Source: Chrysochromulina tobinii
Taxonomy: Eukaryota; Haptophyta; Prymnesiales; Chrysochromulinaceae
Length of the DNA stretch: 13,676 nt
Direction: 5' to 3'
Assembly (NCBI GenBank): GCA_001275005.1
Contig: JWZX01002183.1
Span: 1 to 13,676 of the forward strand
Shown: piece after piece, positions 5,862 through 13,676 of the stretch
Layout: every line of letters begins with the position of its first letter
How positions within the stretch are numbered: the first letter of the stretch is position 1
The notes under the pieces: model-generated
What the model saw: the letters and a program-made list of their open reading frames with translations, nothing else
The model's database searches: none
What the model was told of the DNA's origin: nothing
Made by a program: the position numbers and the translations under genes

Positions 5862-8800
5862 TCACGCGAGGCGGAGCAAGAACGTCTTGATTTCGAGGGG
5901 GCCGAGGGAGATGACAGTGGAGGTCGCCCAGTCGAGGGGCGGCACGCGTCGCCATGCGTGCGTGCCGGGCGGTCCGACTGACTCGCCGACGACGCGCCAC
6001 GTGGGCTGGCTCTGCCGACGCTTCAGGAGTTCGTCTTTGCGCTGGTTGGCCGTGAGGGTCATCTCGACTGCCGAGCTCACAGCGAGCACCTCGGGAGCAA
6101 AGAGCGACGCGAGGTCGACGGAGACGGGGCGCGAGAGCGCAGGGTGCTCGTTGATGCCAAACTGGTGGGCTAGGCGCAGGAGCACCTCGCCAGAGTTGAG
6201 CCGGCGTAGGGTCACGATCTGTACATTGGGTGGGAGCGCCTGGGACAGCGAGCTCAAGACGGCGCGCGTCGTCGCGGGCACCGTCTTCGCGTTGGGCGTG
6301 GCTGAGATCCCCGTCCCAAAATAGGGTGTGGGTGCGGCATAGAGAGCGTCCATCGCCGGGCGCCAGACAGCGGCAGCGTCGTCGGGCCGCTCGAGGCTCA
6401 CCACGTACTTGCCACGCACGATCAGCCCTCGACCCGAATGCTCCCCGCCCGCGCTCGCAAGGTCGACTCGTACGCCGTTGCCGTCGACGAGCCCGCCACC
6501 GTCGGGCTCATTAGTGCCTACGTACGGCTTCGTGTATTCGGTCTCGTTGAGCGGCTCGGAGACCCCGCGGGAATCGTCCTGGGTGAGCCGGCGGTGGATC
6601 ATGACCTCGAGTTGGCCGTCGGCGAGGCTGGCGACACCCTGAGCGGCGTCGACGAGCAGCGTCAGCTGCGCGCTGGCGTCCTTGATGTACGCCGCCGTCG
6701 TCGCCGGGTAATAGTTGCCCGCGACGGGCTCCGTCTGCTTGAGCGTCCATGACGAGCGGAAGTCGCGCACCCGGTGGAGCATCTCCCGCGCGTTCGAGTC
6801 GGTGTAGAGCGACGCGTTCGAGGCGATGGTGCTGGTCAGGCGCAGGATGAGCTCGGTCCCGTTGGCGGCCGGCAACGGGCCCGCTGTGACTTCCATCTCG
6901 AACGTCGGCCGCCCCTGCCGCAGCCGGATCGTCACGTTGCACCACGAGGTCCACCTCTGGCGCACCTCCTGCACCAGATCGCCCGAGCTGCCGATGAGCT
7001 CGAAGCTCGCAGGCACTCCGTCGGCGCGCAGCGGCGCCGCCGTCGACTTGGGACGGAACATGTAAGCACCGCTCGGCTGGTCGTCTTCCCTCGAGTCCTT
7101 GATGGCCTTGTGGGGAGTGTACGCGCGAGGCTCGATGGTGAGGGGTGTGGCGAGCAACGGGCCGCTCCCGAGCCGGCGCAGCTTGCGCAGCGCGCCCGAG
7201 GCGTCAAAGTCAAGCGACACGAAGCCGTTGCTCACCGAAAATGGAGCAGCGGCGGTGGCGGCGGCCGGCGCCGCAGACGTCGGCACGGCGGCCGCCGCCG
7301 CCGCTGGCTTGGCGCTCGACATGGCGCTCGTCGGCCGCAACACGAAGGAGGTGAGCGACATGGCCGACAGAGTCGCCTCAAAGTAGGCCGTGAGCGGCGC
7401 CGCGTTCGGCGTGTTGTCGGGCTCGTAGTTGGTCACCGGCCACGGCGACTTAACGATCTGCGATGGCAAGACAACTCCGGTCGACTGTTGGACCACCTTG
7501 AGATGCGACGAGCTCACTGGGAGCCCAATTAGGAAGGTTTGCTCCTGTGCGAGTGAGTTGTACAGCACAAAGGGCGTGTCGTGCCCGGCAACGCTGCCCG
7601 CGGCCTGCGTCAGCGCGCACACGCTCACGTTGAGCCCTTCACAGCGCGTCCACGAGCCTGGGGATGTCTGGCCGAGGAGATGGTCGATCGACGCCCCGAC
7701 GCCCCGGTCCATTTCGGCTGCGCCACGGTGGATCCGACGTGCGTAGTCGAAGGCCACGTGTTGCATCTCGGTGCCCGTGACAGCGTCGTGGTGCTGTGCG
7801 ACGCCGATCGCCTGCTCGAACGCAAGCGTCGTGTCGGCAGGCGCCACGGCCGCGAGTGCGATCACCTGACGCGCCGCCTGCAGTAAGCTCGACGAGGTGC
7901 GCACGTAACGCTTGAGGGCGGGGCGCGAGGTGAAGAAGCCAGTCCAGAACATATGACGGACCATCTGCATACGGGTAGAAGTCGTCCGTGTACAGCGGGT
8001 ACTCGACCCCTGGTTCGGCGAGCTTCGCGGACACGTATTCGTTCATCGACGAGTACCCGACCGTCACACCCGTCTTGGCGCTCGCCGCGTTCGCGTACTT
8101 GATTAGCTTGTCCATGTTGTCGAACCACTGCTCAGCCTGCTCGTACTGAAAGTCGGATCCCATCGTGAAGAGGACGTGGGCACCACGCGTACGGTTGGCC
8201 TGCCAGCGCGCGGCCTCGACAAAGTCCGCCACGCGCGAGTCCACGTTGTAACCGTCCAGGCTCGGATCGTCTTGCATGGGCTCGTCATTGCAGTGCACGT
8301 CCCAGCAGAAGCCTCCTGGTGGGCCATAGTTGCCCCCATAGCTGCCCGTCAGGCCGGCGAAGACCTGGGCGTCGCCGCCGAGCGAGAAGGAAGGGCGCCA
8401 CATCCACTCGGCCGCCTTGTTCTTCAGCCGGTTGTCCAGGTCCTGGTAGTCCATTCGACCGAAGAAGAGGCCGTCGAAGCCCGACTCAGCTGAGAGCAGC
8501 GCTGCCTGCGTCGCCGAGTGACCGAATGGGTCGATCTGCCAGCCGACGACCGGGACGACGTTGAGCTCATCTTTGAGGTAGGAGTGGCCGAGCGTCTGCT
8601 GGTCCACCATGTCGATGTAGTGCGGCACCGCCTCGTCGTGCATGCACCAGCCGCCGTTGACGAACGTAAGCTGCTTGGCGTCGACGAGCTTGCGCACCTG
8701 CGCCTGGGTGGCGTTGGACTGCACGCGCCACCAGCGCTGGAAGAAGGCGACCTCGGCGTAGATGAACTTGCGCGCCGGGTCGCGCGAAAGGCTCTCGACC

Positions 8801-9018
8801 ACGGAGGTGATCACGCGGCCAACGTTGGCGTGTTGGATCGAGTTGTTGGACCCGGTGTGGTATTGGTCGAGGGTCTTGAGCCATCCGACGTCGTCGTGCG
8901 TGTGCGGCACTAGGTGGACGTGGACGGGCGGAAGGTCCGCCGGACGGTAAGCAGTGGGCAGGGACGGGAAGCCGTGAACCGTCGCCACGAGAAACAGGCA
9001 GAAGTGCGACGTCGGCAT
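5862..9018 (-). CDS. Lysosomal-type alpha-mannosidase, glycoside hydrolase family 38 (one frameshift)
   Basis: Two frames joined at about 7956 give about 1051 aa, typical of lysosomal alpha-mannosidases, which trim alpha-linked mannose from glycoproteins in acidic compartments. I chose ATG 9018 because it opens a signal peptide (MPTSHFCLFLVATVHG) shortly before the catalytic domain; an upstream in-frame ATG at 9198 gives a basic leader without that property. Catalytic-domain landmarks are intact: HTHDDVGW (residues 39-46, zinc His/Asp), WQIDPFGHS (160-168, nucleophile Asp about 163) and, after the frameshift, QHHDAVTGT (408-416, zinc His). Also present are FYPYAD and FWTGFFTSRP, split by the frame break. 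The C-terminal beta-sandwich region follows, with an Ala/Pro-rich insert at about nt 7245-7315, and the protein ends IKTFLLRLA. No intron is needed. All key residues being present suggests a working enzyme if the frameshift is artefactual. Confidence 0.93.
7950..7962 (-). other. Single-base insertion (frameshift) in alpha-mannosidase
   Basis: On the - strand, GGT CCG T CAT ATG TTC TGG reads GP-(extra T)-HMFW. Family members have a continuous YAD(x)P-H-x-(F/Y)WTG(F/Y)FTSRP segment. Dropping the T at 7956 restores it exactly. Both flanking frames are strongly family-like up to this point, so the lesion is confined to one base. An intron cannot explain it. Confidence 0.9.
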
Positions 9019-9111
9019 TGCCGAATGAGCACCAGTGATGAGCGCTATGTTGAGCGCTTCGCGGCGTTTCCACAAGGCCGACGAGCTGCACTCCCTCACG
9101 TCCAGGGTGGT

Positions 9112-9131
9112 GCGCGCGCGGCGCGCGCGCG
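9112..9131. repeat. Alternating (GC)n tract, Z-DNA-prone
   Basis: Twenty nearly uninterrupted bases of alternating G and C, broken once by a GG step, lie about 100 nt upstream of the chosen mannosidase ATG. Alternating purine-pyrimidine GC runs favour Z-DNA; any regulatory effect is inference. Confidence 0.6.
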
Positions 9132-9356
9132 AGGCGGGATCGAAATCTGCGAAGAGGCCGAGGCGGCCGGGCCATCCCCGCCGCCGCCGCGTGCTCATGA
9201 AGCCCTGTCATGAAGGCGGCATAGCCATTGTGTAGGGGCAGAGGCGAGAGGGGCACCACACGGAGATTGCGTTGTGCACGCATCCTATGAATGGGAGGCG
9301 ACGGACCCTGAGGGGACCTAGTTTCTGGTCAGCGTGTGCTGCGTCGCGGTGTCTAA

Positions 9357-9368
9357 CCTTTATATAAC
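9357..9368 (-). promoter_or_regulatory. TATA-box-like element upstream of mannosidase gene
   Basis: On the - strand the sequence reads GTTATATAAAGG, a close match to the TATA consensus, in otherwise GC-rich surroundings and about 340 nt before the ATG at 9018. That implies a long 5' UTR if used. TATA boxes are uncommon in many algae, so this is tentative. Confidence 0.35.
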
Positions 9369-9486
9369 GTCGGACCCCCCCTACACACTAGCCACCGCCC
9401 GCGTAGCTGGCCCGGCTTGCCGGCCTGTCCACCCCTCCCGTCCTCAACACTCCACCGCCAGCCGGCGGGCGTCGCCTTCCTACCCC

Positions 9487-9698
9487 CTACTCGTCCTCCA
9501 GGTCGAATGCATCGCGGACCATGTCGTCCTCGATGAACTCGCCTACATGTACCGCGCCTATGGGCATCTCGTCTCGGGTACGAGCAAGAGCTCCTCATCC
9601 GCAAAGTGCACGCCGCGCTGTAGGTCTTCGAACGCCGTAGATCCTATCACCGTCGCGAGGCGCTGCGACGCCTGCATGTTACACCGCGTGTACAGCAT
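9487..9698 (-). CDS. Possible small acidic protein, about 72 aa, with a frame break
   Basis: I do not recognise the family. From ATG 9698 the frame reads MLYTRCNMQASQRLATVIGS and on through AFEDLQRGVHFADEELLLVPE to a TAG at 9558. The adjacent frame, from about 9570, reads EMPIGAVHVGEF then IEDDMVRDAFDLEDE and stops at TAG 9487-9489. Both halves have a coherent acidic, amphipathic composition unlike the surrounding shadow ORFs, which suggests one protein interrupted by a missing base. Two lone short ORFs, a decayed gene, or chance remain possible. A 28-nt pure A/T tract starts 4 nt upstream of the ATG and could be its promoter. Confidence 0.35.
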
Positions 9699-9702
9699 GT
9701 AG

Positions 9703-9730
9703 TTATATATAATAAATTTATATATTATAA
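9703..9730. promoter_or_regulatory. 28-nt pure A/T tract, imperfect palindrome around AAATTT
   Basis: The bases here are all A or T, in a window that is otherwise GC-rich. On the - strand the tract contains TATAATATATAAATTT just upstream of the small ORF's ATG, so it could be a TATA-type promoter. It could equally be a 3' processing or AT-rich spacer signal for the gene ending at 9981. Confidence 0.35.
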
Positions 9731-9774
9731 CGCCTTCGTGGCAGCAGGTTGGTCGTTGGTGTCTGCAAACCGAA

Positions 9775-9827
9775 CTTCTTTACTTGGCTCGACTTCTTTA
9801 CTTGGCTCGACTTCTTTACTTGGCTCG
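9775..9827. repeat. Tandem repeat, 18-bp unit, nearly 3 copies
   Basis: The unit CTTCTTTACTTGGCTCGA occurs at 9775-9792 and 9793-9810, with a third copy at 9811-9827 lacking the last base. The copies are perfect, so the expansion is recent. It lies in noncoding sequence. Confidence 0.95.
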
Positions 9828-9911
9828 TGCCGTGGATAAGCTTTTGATTGTAAATCATCGTCCCTAACTTGTGATGCACAGAGAAGACATTTTGGTGCGT
9901 GTGGGAGGTGG

Positions 9912-9958
9912 GGTATGCTTAAGGGGGGGGGTGAGTCTCTGTAGGTATGCTTAAGGGG
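9912..9958. repeat. 15-bp direct repeat pair, 32-bp offset
   Basis: GGTATGCTTAAGGGG occurs at 9912-9926 and 9944-9958. On the + strand the second copy is preceded by CTGTA, giving ...CTGTAG|GTATGC, an AG|GT arrangement like the one at the dioxygenase introns. No gene on the + strand is known here. Confidence 0.85.
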
Positions 9959-9980
9959 CTTGCTCCCGCCTCCTTCCGCT

Positions 9981-12900
9981 TCAGCTCTTGATCGACTTGA
10001 TCACCTCTATCATGATCGTGACTAGCAGGTTGAGCGATTCGACAATGACCTCGCCGCACAGATTGGCGCAGAACGCGCTCGCGAATAGCATGGGCAACCC
10101 CTTGGATGCGAGGATGATCATCGGCTCGTTCAAAAAGAACCGCAAGCCGCACGAGAAGAGCCACGCCCTGATGAGCTCGACCGTATCGCCCGGCACGTGA
10201 GTCGAGACCTCGCCCTCCTCGAGAGGCGGCAAATATGGATTCTTGGCCGGGTCTTGCGGCTCGAAGAGCGAGCAGCCGAAAAAGAGGGTCATCAACAGGA
10301 AGATCCCGAACATCCCGATCGACAGGCCCCAGCCGAGGAGGATGTGCCTCACCCCAGGCCAGTCCTTGTTCTTCCATGTGTACGAGAGCGACGCCTTCAG
10401 AAGCCCATCGTTGAGACTCTCGTAAGAGAAGCTCCTCGCTGCCGAGTTGGCGGCCAGCCTGGGCGCCTCGGCCTTGTCGGCCTCGGCCTTGTCGGCCTCG
10501 CCCTTGTCGGCCTTATCCTTGGGGGCGGCCTTACGCACATTGACGCCGTGTCTACCGACACGCATGTGCGTCTTTGTTTTCTCCATGACGGGCTCAGGCG
10601 CCGCGGGAGCCTCGTCGGCGGCGCTCAGGTCGTGAATGACCTGCGCAAACTCGCTCAGGTCCAGCTTTCCGTTGGGCTTGTCGTCGTACGAGCTCAGAAT
10701 GCGCCCGGCCTCGGCAGTACTTAAGTTGAGGCCGTGGTGCTCGAGCGCCTTGCGCAGCTCCTGGATTTCGAGGTACCCGCTGTCGTTTGCATCGAAGCGC
10801 GCGAAGGTCTGCTTCACCTTGGGAGCCTCGTCGGCGGCGCTCAGGTCGCGAACGGTCTGCCCAAACTCGCTCAGGTCCAGCTTGCCGTTGGGCTTGTCGT
10901 CGTACACGCTCAGAATGCGCCCGGCCTCGGCGGTGCTTAAGTTGAGGCCGTGGTGCTCGAGCGCCTTGCGCAGCTCCTGGATTTCGAGGTACCCGCTGTG
11001 ATTCACGTCGAAGCGCGCAAAGGTCTTCTTCACCTTGGCCGACACGGGCGGCGATGCGACGGCATACTTCGAAGCAGGATCCTCGTCCGAGTGCTCGGCG
11101 ACCTTGGCGCTCCTGCGCTTGCACTTGTCGCGCAGCCACCTGTAGCACTTCTCGAGGCGGTTCCAGACGAGCCAGTATGGCCAGCAAAGGTAAAACCACG
11201 CCATGTTCTTGCTCACGTTGACGATGATGATCGGGTCGAAGAGCCACGTGAGGATCAGACCCATCGGGATGCAGATGGAGGCCGCGACGCCAGCCCCAAA
11301 GATAATGCCGATCGGGTTGATCACGAGAGGTCCCTCGGGCTCGATAGGCATCCCGGTGACGTTGTCCGTAAGCAGCGGCGGAGGCGCTGGCAACAAGAGC
11401 AGGAGCATGACGAGCTCGAAGGCGAAGCCGTTGACTAGAATCATCACCGTCTGGGCGCGTGTGAAGCCCGGCACGCCCCGCGTCGTGATGCCTGCGCAGA
11501 GCGAATGGTTGAACATGCATGCGAGGAACAGGCGCTTCCACACCCTGTCGACGTCCTTGTGCCAGCGCTTGGTGAGCAGCGTAGCGTTCGTCTTGTGCTT
11601 CGCCTGCTTCCAACGCTGCAGCCCAGTGGGCTTGGCGCCAACGCGAAGGGCAGCGACGACGGAGGCGGTCGCCGCCGAAGGGGCGGCCACCAGGTCATCG
11701 GCGGAGGCGGGTAATGCGCTGGCGCCAGCTAATAGATCAGCTAATAGCCCCGCGGGCCTCGTTGGTGCAAAGGCGAGGGCAGCCATGGCGCTGGCTGACT
11801 CATTCGATGGGGTGACCACAGGGTCAGAGAGGGATATGTTATCTGCCGAGCCATCTGAAGGGGCCGGGGAAGAGGAGCGGAGCACGTCGGTGACGCGTGG
11901 CATACGCGTCGTGATGAACTGAGGAACATCAACGGTTCCAGACCTCGACATCTTGATCGTCGAGGCCGTCGTCTCCCTGAGCTCTTCGGTGATGGTGGTG
12001 ACGATGGTCGTCGTCGTCGTCGAGACGGTCTTCACCTCCTCAGACACGTCAACCACATAATCGGGCGGCGATGGCGGTGGCGAGGCGGTGGCTGACGCAG
12101 ACGCTGCCACCACCTTGGGCGCCCTCATCTGCGACGAATGAGCTCCCATTGATCCCATCGATCTGCGAGATTTCAGGTCGGTTGCCTTTTGCGTCGTAGG
12201 GCTCCTAGTCGCGATGTTTGCGCCTGGTGCCGCCATCTGCCGTCGGCGCAAGGTCCTCTTTTCCATGGACGTGTTCAGCTTTGCCTGGCGCCTGCGCTGC
12301 TCTTCACTCTTCTTACCCGAGAGGAGGGCGAGTGTGTCGTGCAGCTGGCGCCGGTCGTTGCGCACCGCGTGGCCGACCAGCGCCATGAGCATGGCCACCA
12401 GAAAGAAAATGAGGTACCAGACGTTGCGCACCGTGTGCCACGAGCGGTAAAACGCGCACTCGATGTCACCCATGTCCAGGCTGTTGAACGCGACCGCTTC
12501 CAGCAGGAGTGCAAGCAATTCTTCGGCCGACGTCGGGAACTCGACGGCGATGAACTCGGTCAGGTGGGTGCACGAGCAGCCTACCGAGCCATCGGCGCCC
12601 ATGATCGTGGCGCAGCCATCGGTCGACCAGCTGCGGCTGATCTCGTTCCAGAACTTGCACTGGACGGTCGTGCCGCACGCCCTCGCCGCAGCCGAGAACG
12701 GGTCGGGTACGCCCACGCACGGCGCTTGGCCGGCACCCGCGGCAGGCGACTGGTACGCGAGGCTGATGTTGATCGGCGAGGGCGCATCCTTCACGGAGAG
12801 CTCCGCGCCCCCTTGGGAGATCTTGAACGAGACGGTCGGACCGGCCGTCGACGTGACGTTGCCCACGTTGCTCAGCCCGCCGTGCAGGTTGACCCGCGAG

Positions 12901-13676
12901 GTGCGGAGGACGGCCGCGACTGGCACCGACGGAACGAGCCCAGGAATGCTGCCGATCAGGTCAGCGGGCACCGCGACGGCAGCCGCGACGCCCGTGCCCG
13001 AGTCGCACGAGATTGGCTCCGCGGCGAGCGCGCTAGGGGAGCGCACGTTGATGGTCATGTTGAGATTTTCCGAGGACAGCACCACGGGCTCGGCGATGCC
13101 GCTGCTCGGAACGGTCGCTGACACGAGGGCGGCCGCGGTGGCGGCGCGCGCCATCTGTTCGACGGCGGCGCTGATTTGCTCGCCGGCGCTTGCCGAGGAG
13201 GGGGAGCCATCGGAGGCAGCCATCAACCCAAAGAGCGAGGAGAGACCGCTCGTGACGGCCTGGGCGGCGACGGTGTCGAGCTGCTGCACGGTCGCAAGTA
13301 CCGCGGCCAGCTCGCTCGCTGCTGCCCCCGCGGCCGCGGCTAGCTCCTCGGCGGCCTCGTCACTGATATTGTCGCCGCCCAGGGGCAAGCCGCCGCCAAT
13401 GCCGACGGTGAGGGAGGCGAGCACCTCCATCAGAGGCCGCAAGGGGGGCGGCGGCAGCGAGGGCGGAGGCGGGGGCGTGGCTGGAGGCGGAGGCGGAGGC
13501 GGCGACGAGGGCGGCGGCGGCGGGCACTGAGGACCGCCAAGCGGTGCTCTGGGAGGCGCCCGGGGCGTCGGTGACGAGGGCGGCGGCGGCGATGGTGGCG
13601 GTGGCGGCGAGGGCGGGGTTGAGGGCGGCGGCGGCAATGGCGGCGGTGCCAAAGGTGGCGGCGGCGATGGAGGCGG
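9981..13676 (-). CDS. Polycystin-1-like GPS/GAIN membrane protein with EF-hands, N-terminus beyond window
   Basis: The frame is open through the right edge and ends at 9981, giving at least 1231 aa. In order: a Ser/Pro-rich ectodomain (SPPPPPSPPPP type); an Ala/Val-rich REJ/GAIN-like region; a GPS motif (about nt 12685-12548) with CKFWNEISRSW, GCATIMGADG and CSCTHLTEF, the HL-T cleavage site being intact; and a first membrane helix VWYLIFFLVAMLMALVG (about nt 12425-12375). Next come a basic/Thr-rich cytosolic region; a second helix after FTRAQTVMILVNG and a third in IFGAGVAASICIPMGLILTW; a duplicated pair of EF-hands (11036-10605); an acidic/Lys repeat; and two or three C-terminal helices including HILLGWGLSIGMFGIF and LIRAWLFSCGLRFFLNEP. 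The order matches polycystin-1, but the PLAT domain and terminal six-helix channel module are absent. It probably acts as a calcium-responsive adhesion-type receptor at the plasma or flagellar membrane. Confidence 0.75.
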   Translation of the reverse strand, partial: PPPSPPPPLAPPPLPPPPSTPPSPPPPPSPPPPSSPTPRAPPRAPLGGPQCPPPPPSSPPPPPPPATPPPPPSLPPPPLRPLMEVLASLTVGIGGGLPLGGDNISDEAAEELAAAAGAAASELAAVLATVQQLDTVAAQAVTSGLSSLFGLMAASDGSPSSASAGEQISAAVEQMARAATAAALVSATVPSSGIAEPVVLSSENLNMTINVRSPSALAAEPISCDSGTGVAAAVAVPADLIGSIPGLVPSVPVAAVLRTSRVNLHGGLSNVGNVTSTAGPTVSFKISQGGAELSVKDAPSPINISLAYQSPAAGAGQAPCVGVPDPFSAAARACGTTVQCKFWNEISRSWSTDGCATIMGADGSVGCSCTHLTEFIAVEFPTSAEELLALLLEAVAFNSLDMGDIECAFYRSWHTVRNVWYLIFFLVAMLMALVGHAVRNDRRQLHDTLALLSGKKSEEQRRRQAKLNTSMEKRTLRRRQMAAPGANIATRSPTTQKATDLKSRRSMGSMGAHSSQMRAPKVVAASASATASPPPSPPDYVVDVSEEVKTVSTTTTTIVTTITEELRETTASTIKMSRSGTVDVPQFITTRMPRVTDVLRSSSPAPSDGSADNISLSDPVVTPSNESASAMAALAFAPTRPAGLLADLLAGASALPASADDLVAAPSAATASVVAALRVGAKPTGLQRWKQAKHKTNATLLTKRWHKDVDRVWKRLFLACMFNHSLCAGITTRGVPGFTRAQTVMILVNGFAFELVMLLLLLPAPPPLLTDNVTGMPIEPEGPLVINPIGIIFGAGVAASICIPMGLILTWLFDPIIIVNVSKNMAWFYLCWPYWLVWNRLEKCYRWLRDKCKRRSAKVAEHSDEDPASKYAVASPPVSAKVKKTFARFDVNHSGYLEIQELRKALEHHGLNLSTAEAGRILSVYDDKPNGKLDLSEFGQTVRDLSAADEAPKVKQTFARFDANDSGYLEIQELRKALEHHGLNLSTAEAGRILSSYDDKPNGKLDLSEFAQVIHDLSAADEAPAAPEPVMEKTKTHMRVGRHGVNVRKAAPKDKADKGEADKAEADKAEAPRLAANSAARSFSYESLNDGLLKASLSYTWKNKDWPGVRHILLGWGLSIGMFGIFLLMTLFFGCSLFEPQDPAKNPYLPPLEEGEVSTHVPGDTVELIRAWLFSCGLRFFLNEPMIILASKGLPMLFASAFCANLCGEVIVESLNLLVTIMIEVIKSIKS
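10466..10519 (-). repeat. 15-bp tandem repeat coding KAEAD/KGEAD
   Basis: GCCTTGTCGGCCTCG and variants occur about 3.5 times. On the - strand they encode the charged segment KADKGEADKAEADKAEAP, which links the EF-hand region to the C-terminal membrane helices. It is likely a helical or flexible spacer. Confidence 0.8.
10605..11036 (-). repeat. 216-bp in-frame tandem duplication carrying paired EF-hands
   Basis: Two 216-bp (72-codon) copies, 10605-10820 and 10821-11036, are nearly identical at nucleotide level. Each encodes one EF-hand with a good loop (DVNHSGYLEIQE or DANDSGYLEIQE) and a second with loop DDKPNGKLDLSE, which has Lys at the third ligand position. The four EF-hands are therefore two recent copies of one pair. 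Confidence 0.93.
13425..13676 (-). repeat. Proline codon-rich GGC/GGA repeat coding SPPPP ectodomain
   Basis: The + strand GGCGGCGG and GGAGGCGG units encode, on the - strand, runs of SPPPPP and SPPPP. They continue to the window edge, so the tract's full length is not known. Such Ser-Pro runs are typical of algal hydroxyproline-rich extracellular proteins. Confidence 0.9.

Larger units (their letters stand above)
9019..9486. other. Upstream region of mannosidase gene (5' UTR/promoter)
   Basis: This is 468 nt between the mannosidase start and the small ORF. The part next to the gene (to about 9200) is open in the mannosidase frame but lacks family similarity. It contains an alternating GC tract at 9112-9131 and a TATA-like sequence at 9357-9368. 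No other coding signal is convincing. Confidence 0.4.
9731..9980. other. Intergenic spacer / 3' UTR of polycystin-like gene
   Basis: This spacer follows the polycystin-like stop on the - strand. It holds a 3 x 18-bp tandem repeat (9775-9827), a 15-bp direct repeat pair (9912-9958) and a run of nine Gs. I see no coding frame in it. Confidence 0.5.

Noticed and set aside
6774-7532. + strand ORF of 252 codons within the mannosidase gene
   Set aside because: Arg/Gly-rich shadow of a confidently identified - strand gene.
7639-7957. Continuation of the upstream mannosidase frame past 7957
   Set aside because: After GPS the frame loses all family resemblance and becomes Arg-rich, while the neighbouring frame continues GH38 (HMFWTGFFTSRP, QHHDAVTGT).
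9570-9583. A 14-nt GT-AG intron restoring the small ORF frame
   Set aside because: Too short for spliceosomal splicing in this context; a missing base is simpler.
12463-13530. Long + strand ORF of 355 codons, and the 310-codon ORF at 12189-13121
   Set aside because: Both are antisense shadows of the GC-rich polycystin-like gene. They are Ala/Arg/Gly-biased with no family pattern, whereas the - strand has a GPS motif and membrane helices.

Overview
The window is nuclear DNA of a GC-rich, flagellated, probably photosynthetic protist. The best guess is a haptophyte or similar marine microalga. The reasons are inferential: large genes with spliceosome-type introns, a lysosomal-type GH38 mannosidase, a GPS-containing polycystin-1-like membrane protein with a Ser/Pro-rich ectodomain, a PG-rich-repeat (flagellar) protein, GC-AG introns, and single-exon ORFs with low-complexity Ala/Pro tracts. 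Nothing looks bacterial or viral. No rRNA, tRNA, CRISPR or complete transposon was seen.

Layout. Two genes lie on the + strand at the left: the C-terminal part of a probable glycosyltransferase (2-1006) and a Ser/Pro/Arg-rich protein with sperm-tail PG-rich motifs (1253-2482). Everything to the right that I can support is on the - strand, head to tail. From right to left these are a polycystin-1-like protein with four EF-hands (13676-9981, cut by the window edge), a possible small gene (9698-9487), a lysosomal-type alpha-mannosidase (9018-5862), and a multi-exon gene fusing a PhyH/2OG-like domain, ankyrin repeats and a second 2OG-Fe(II) dioxygenase (5685-2814). The + strand gene at 1253-2482 and the dioxygenase gene converge on a 331-nt spacer.

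Most interesting feature. The dioxygenase gene contains three introns or intron-like inserts (4891-4944, 4659-4732, 3331-3486). Each contains the decamer GATGACCTCT or its complement and is flanked by a direct repeat of 18-29 bp. In each case the distance between the two repeat copies equals the length of the intron that restores or preserves the reading frame (54, 74 and 156 nt). Two of the three share a 32-nt identical block in opposite orientations. This looks like recent intron gain by an introner-like short element, or by repair of staggered breaks with a shared filler, caught three times in one gene.

Frame problems. The mannosidase carries one extra base at about 7956. The dioxygenase gene appears to lack one base near 5543, and the small gene at 9487-9698 appears to lack one base near 9570. 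They are either assembly errors or real lesions.

How the genes relate. I see no shared pathway. The glycosyltransferase and mannosidase both act on glycans in the secretory or lysosomal system. The polycystin-like protein and the PG-rich protein could both belong to the flagellum or cell surface. These links are inference only.
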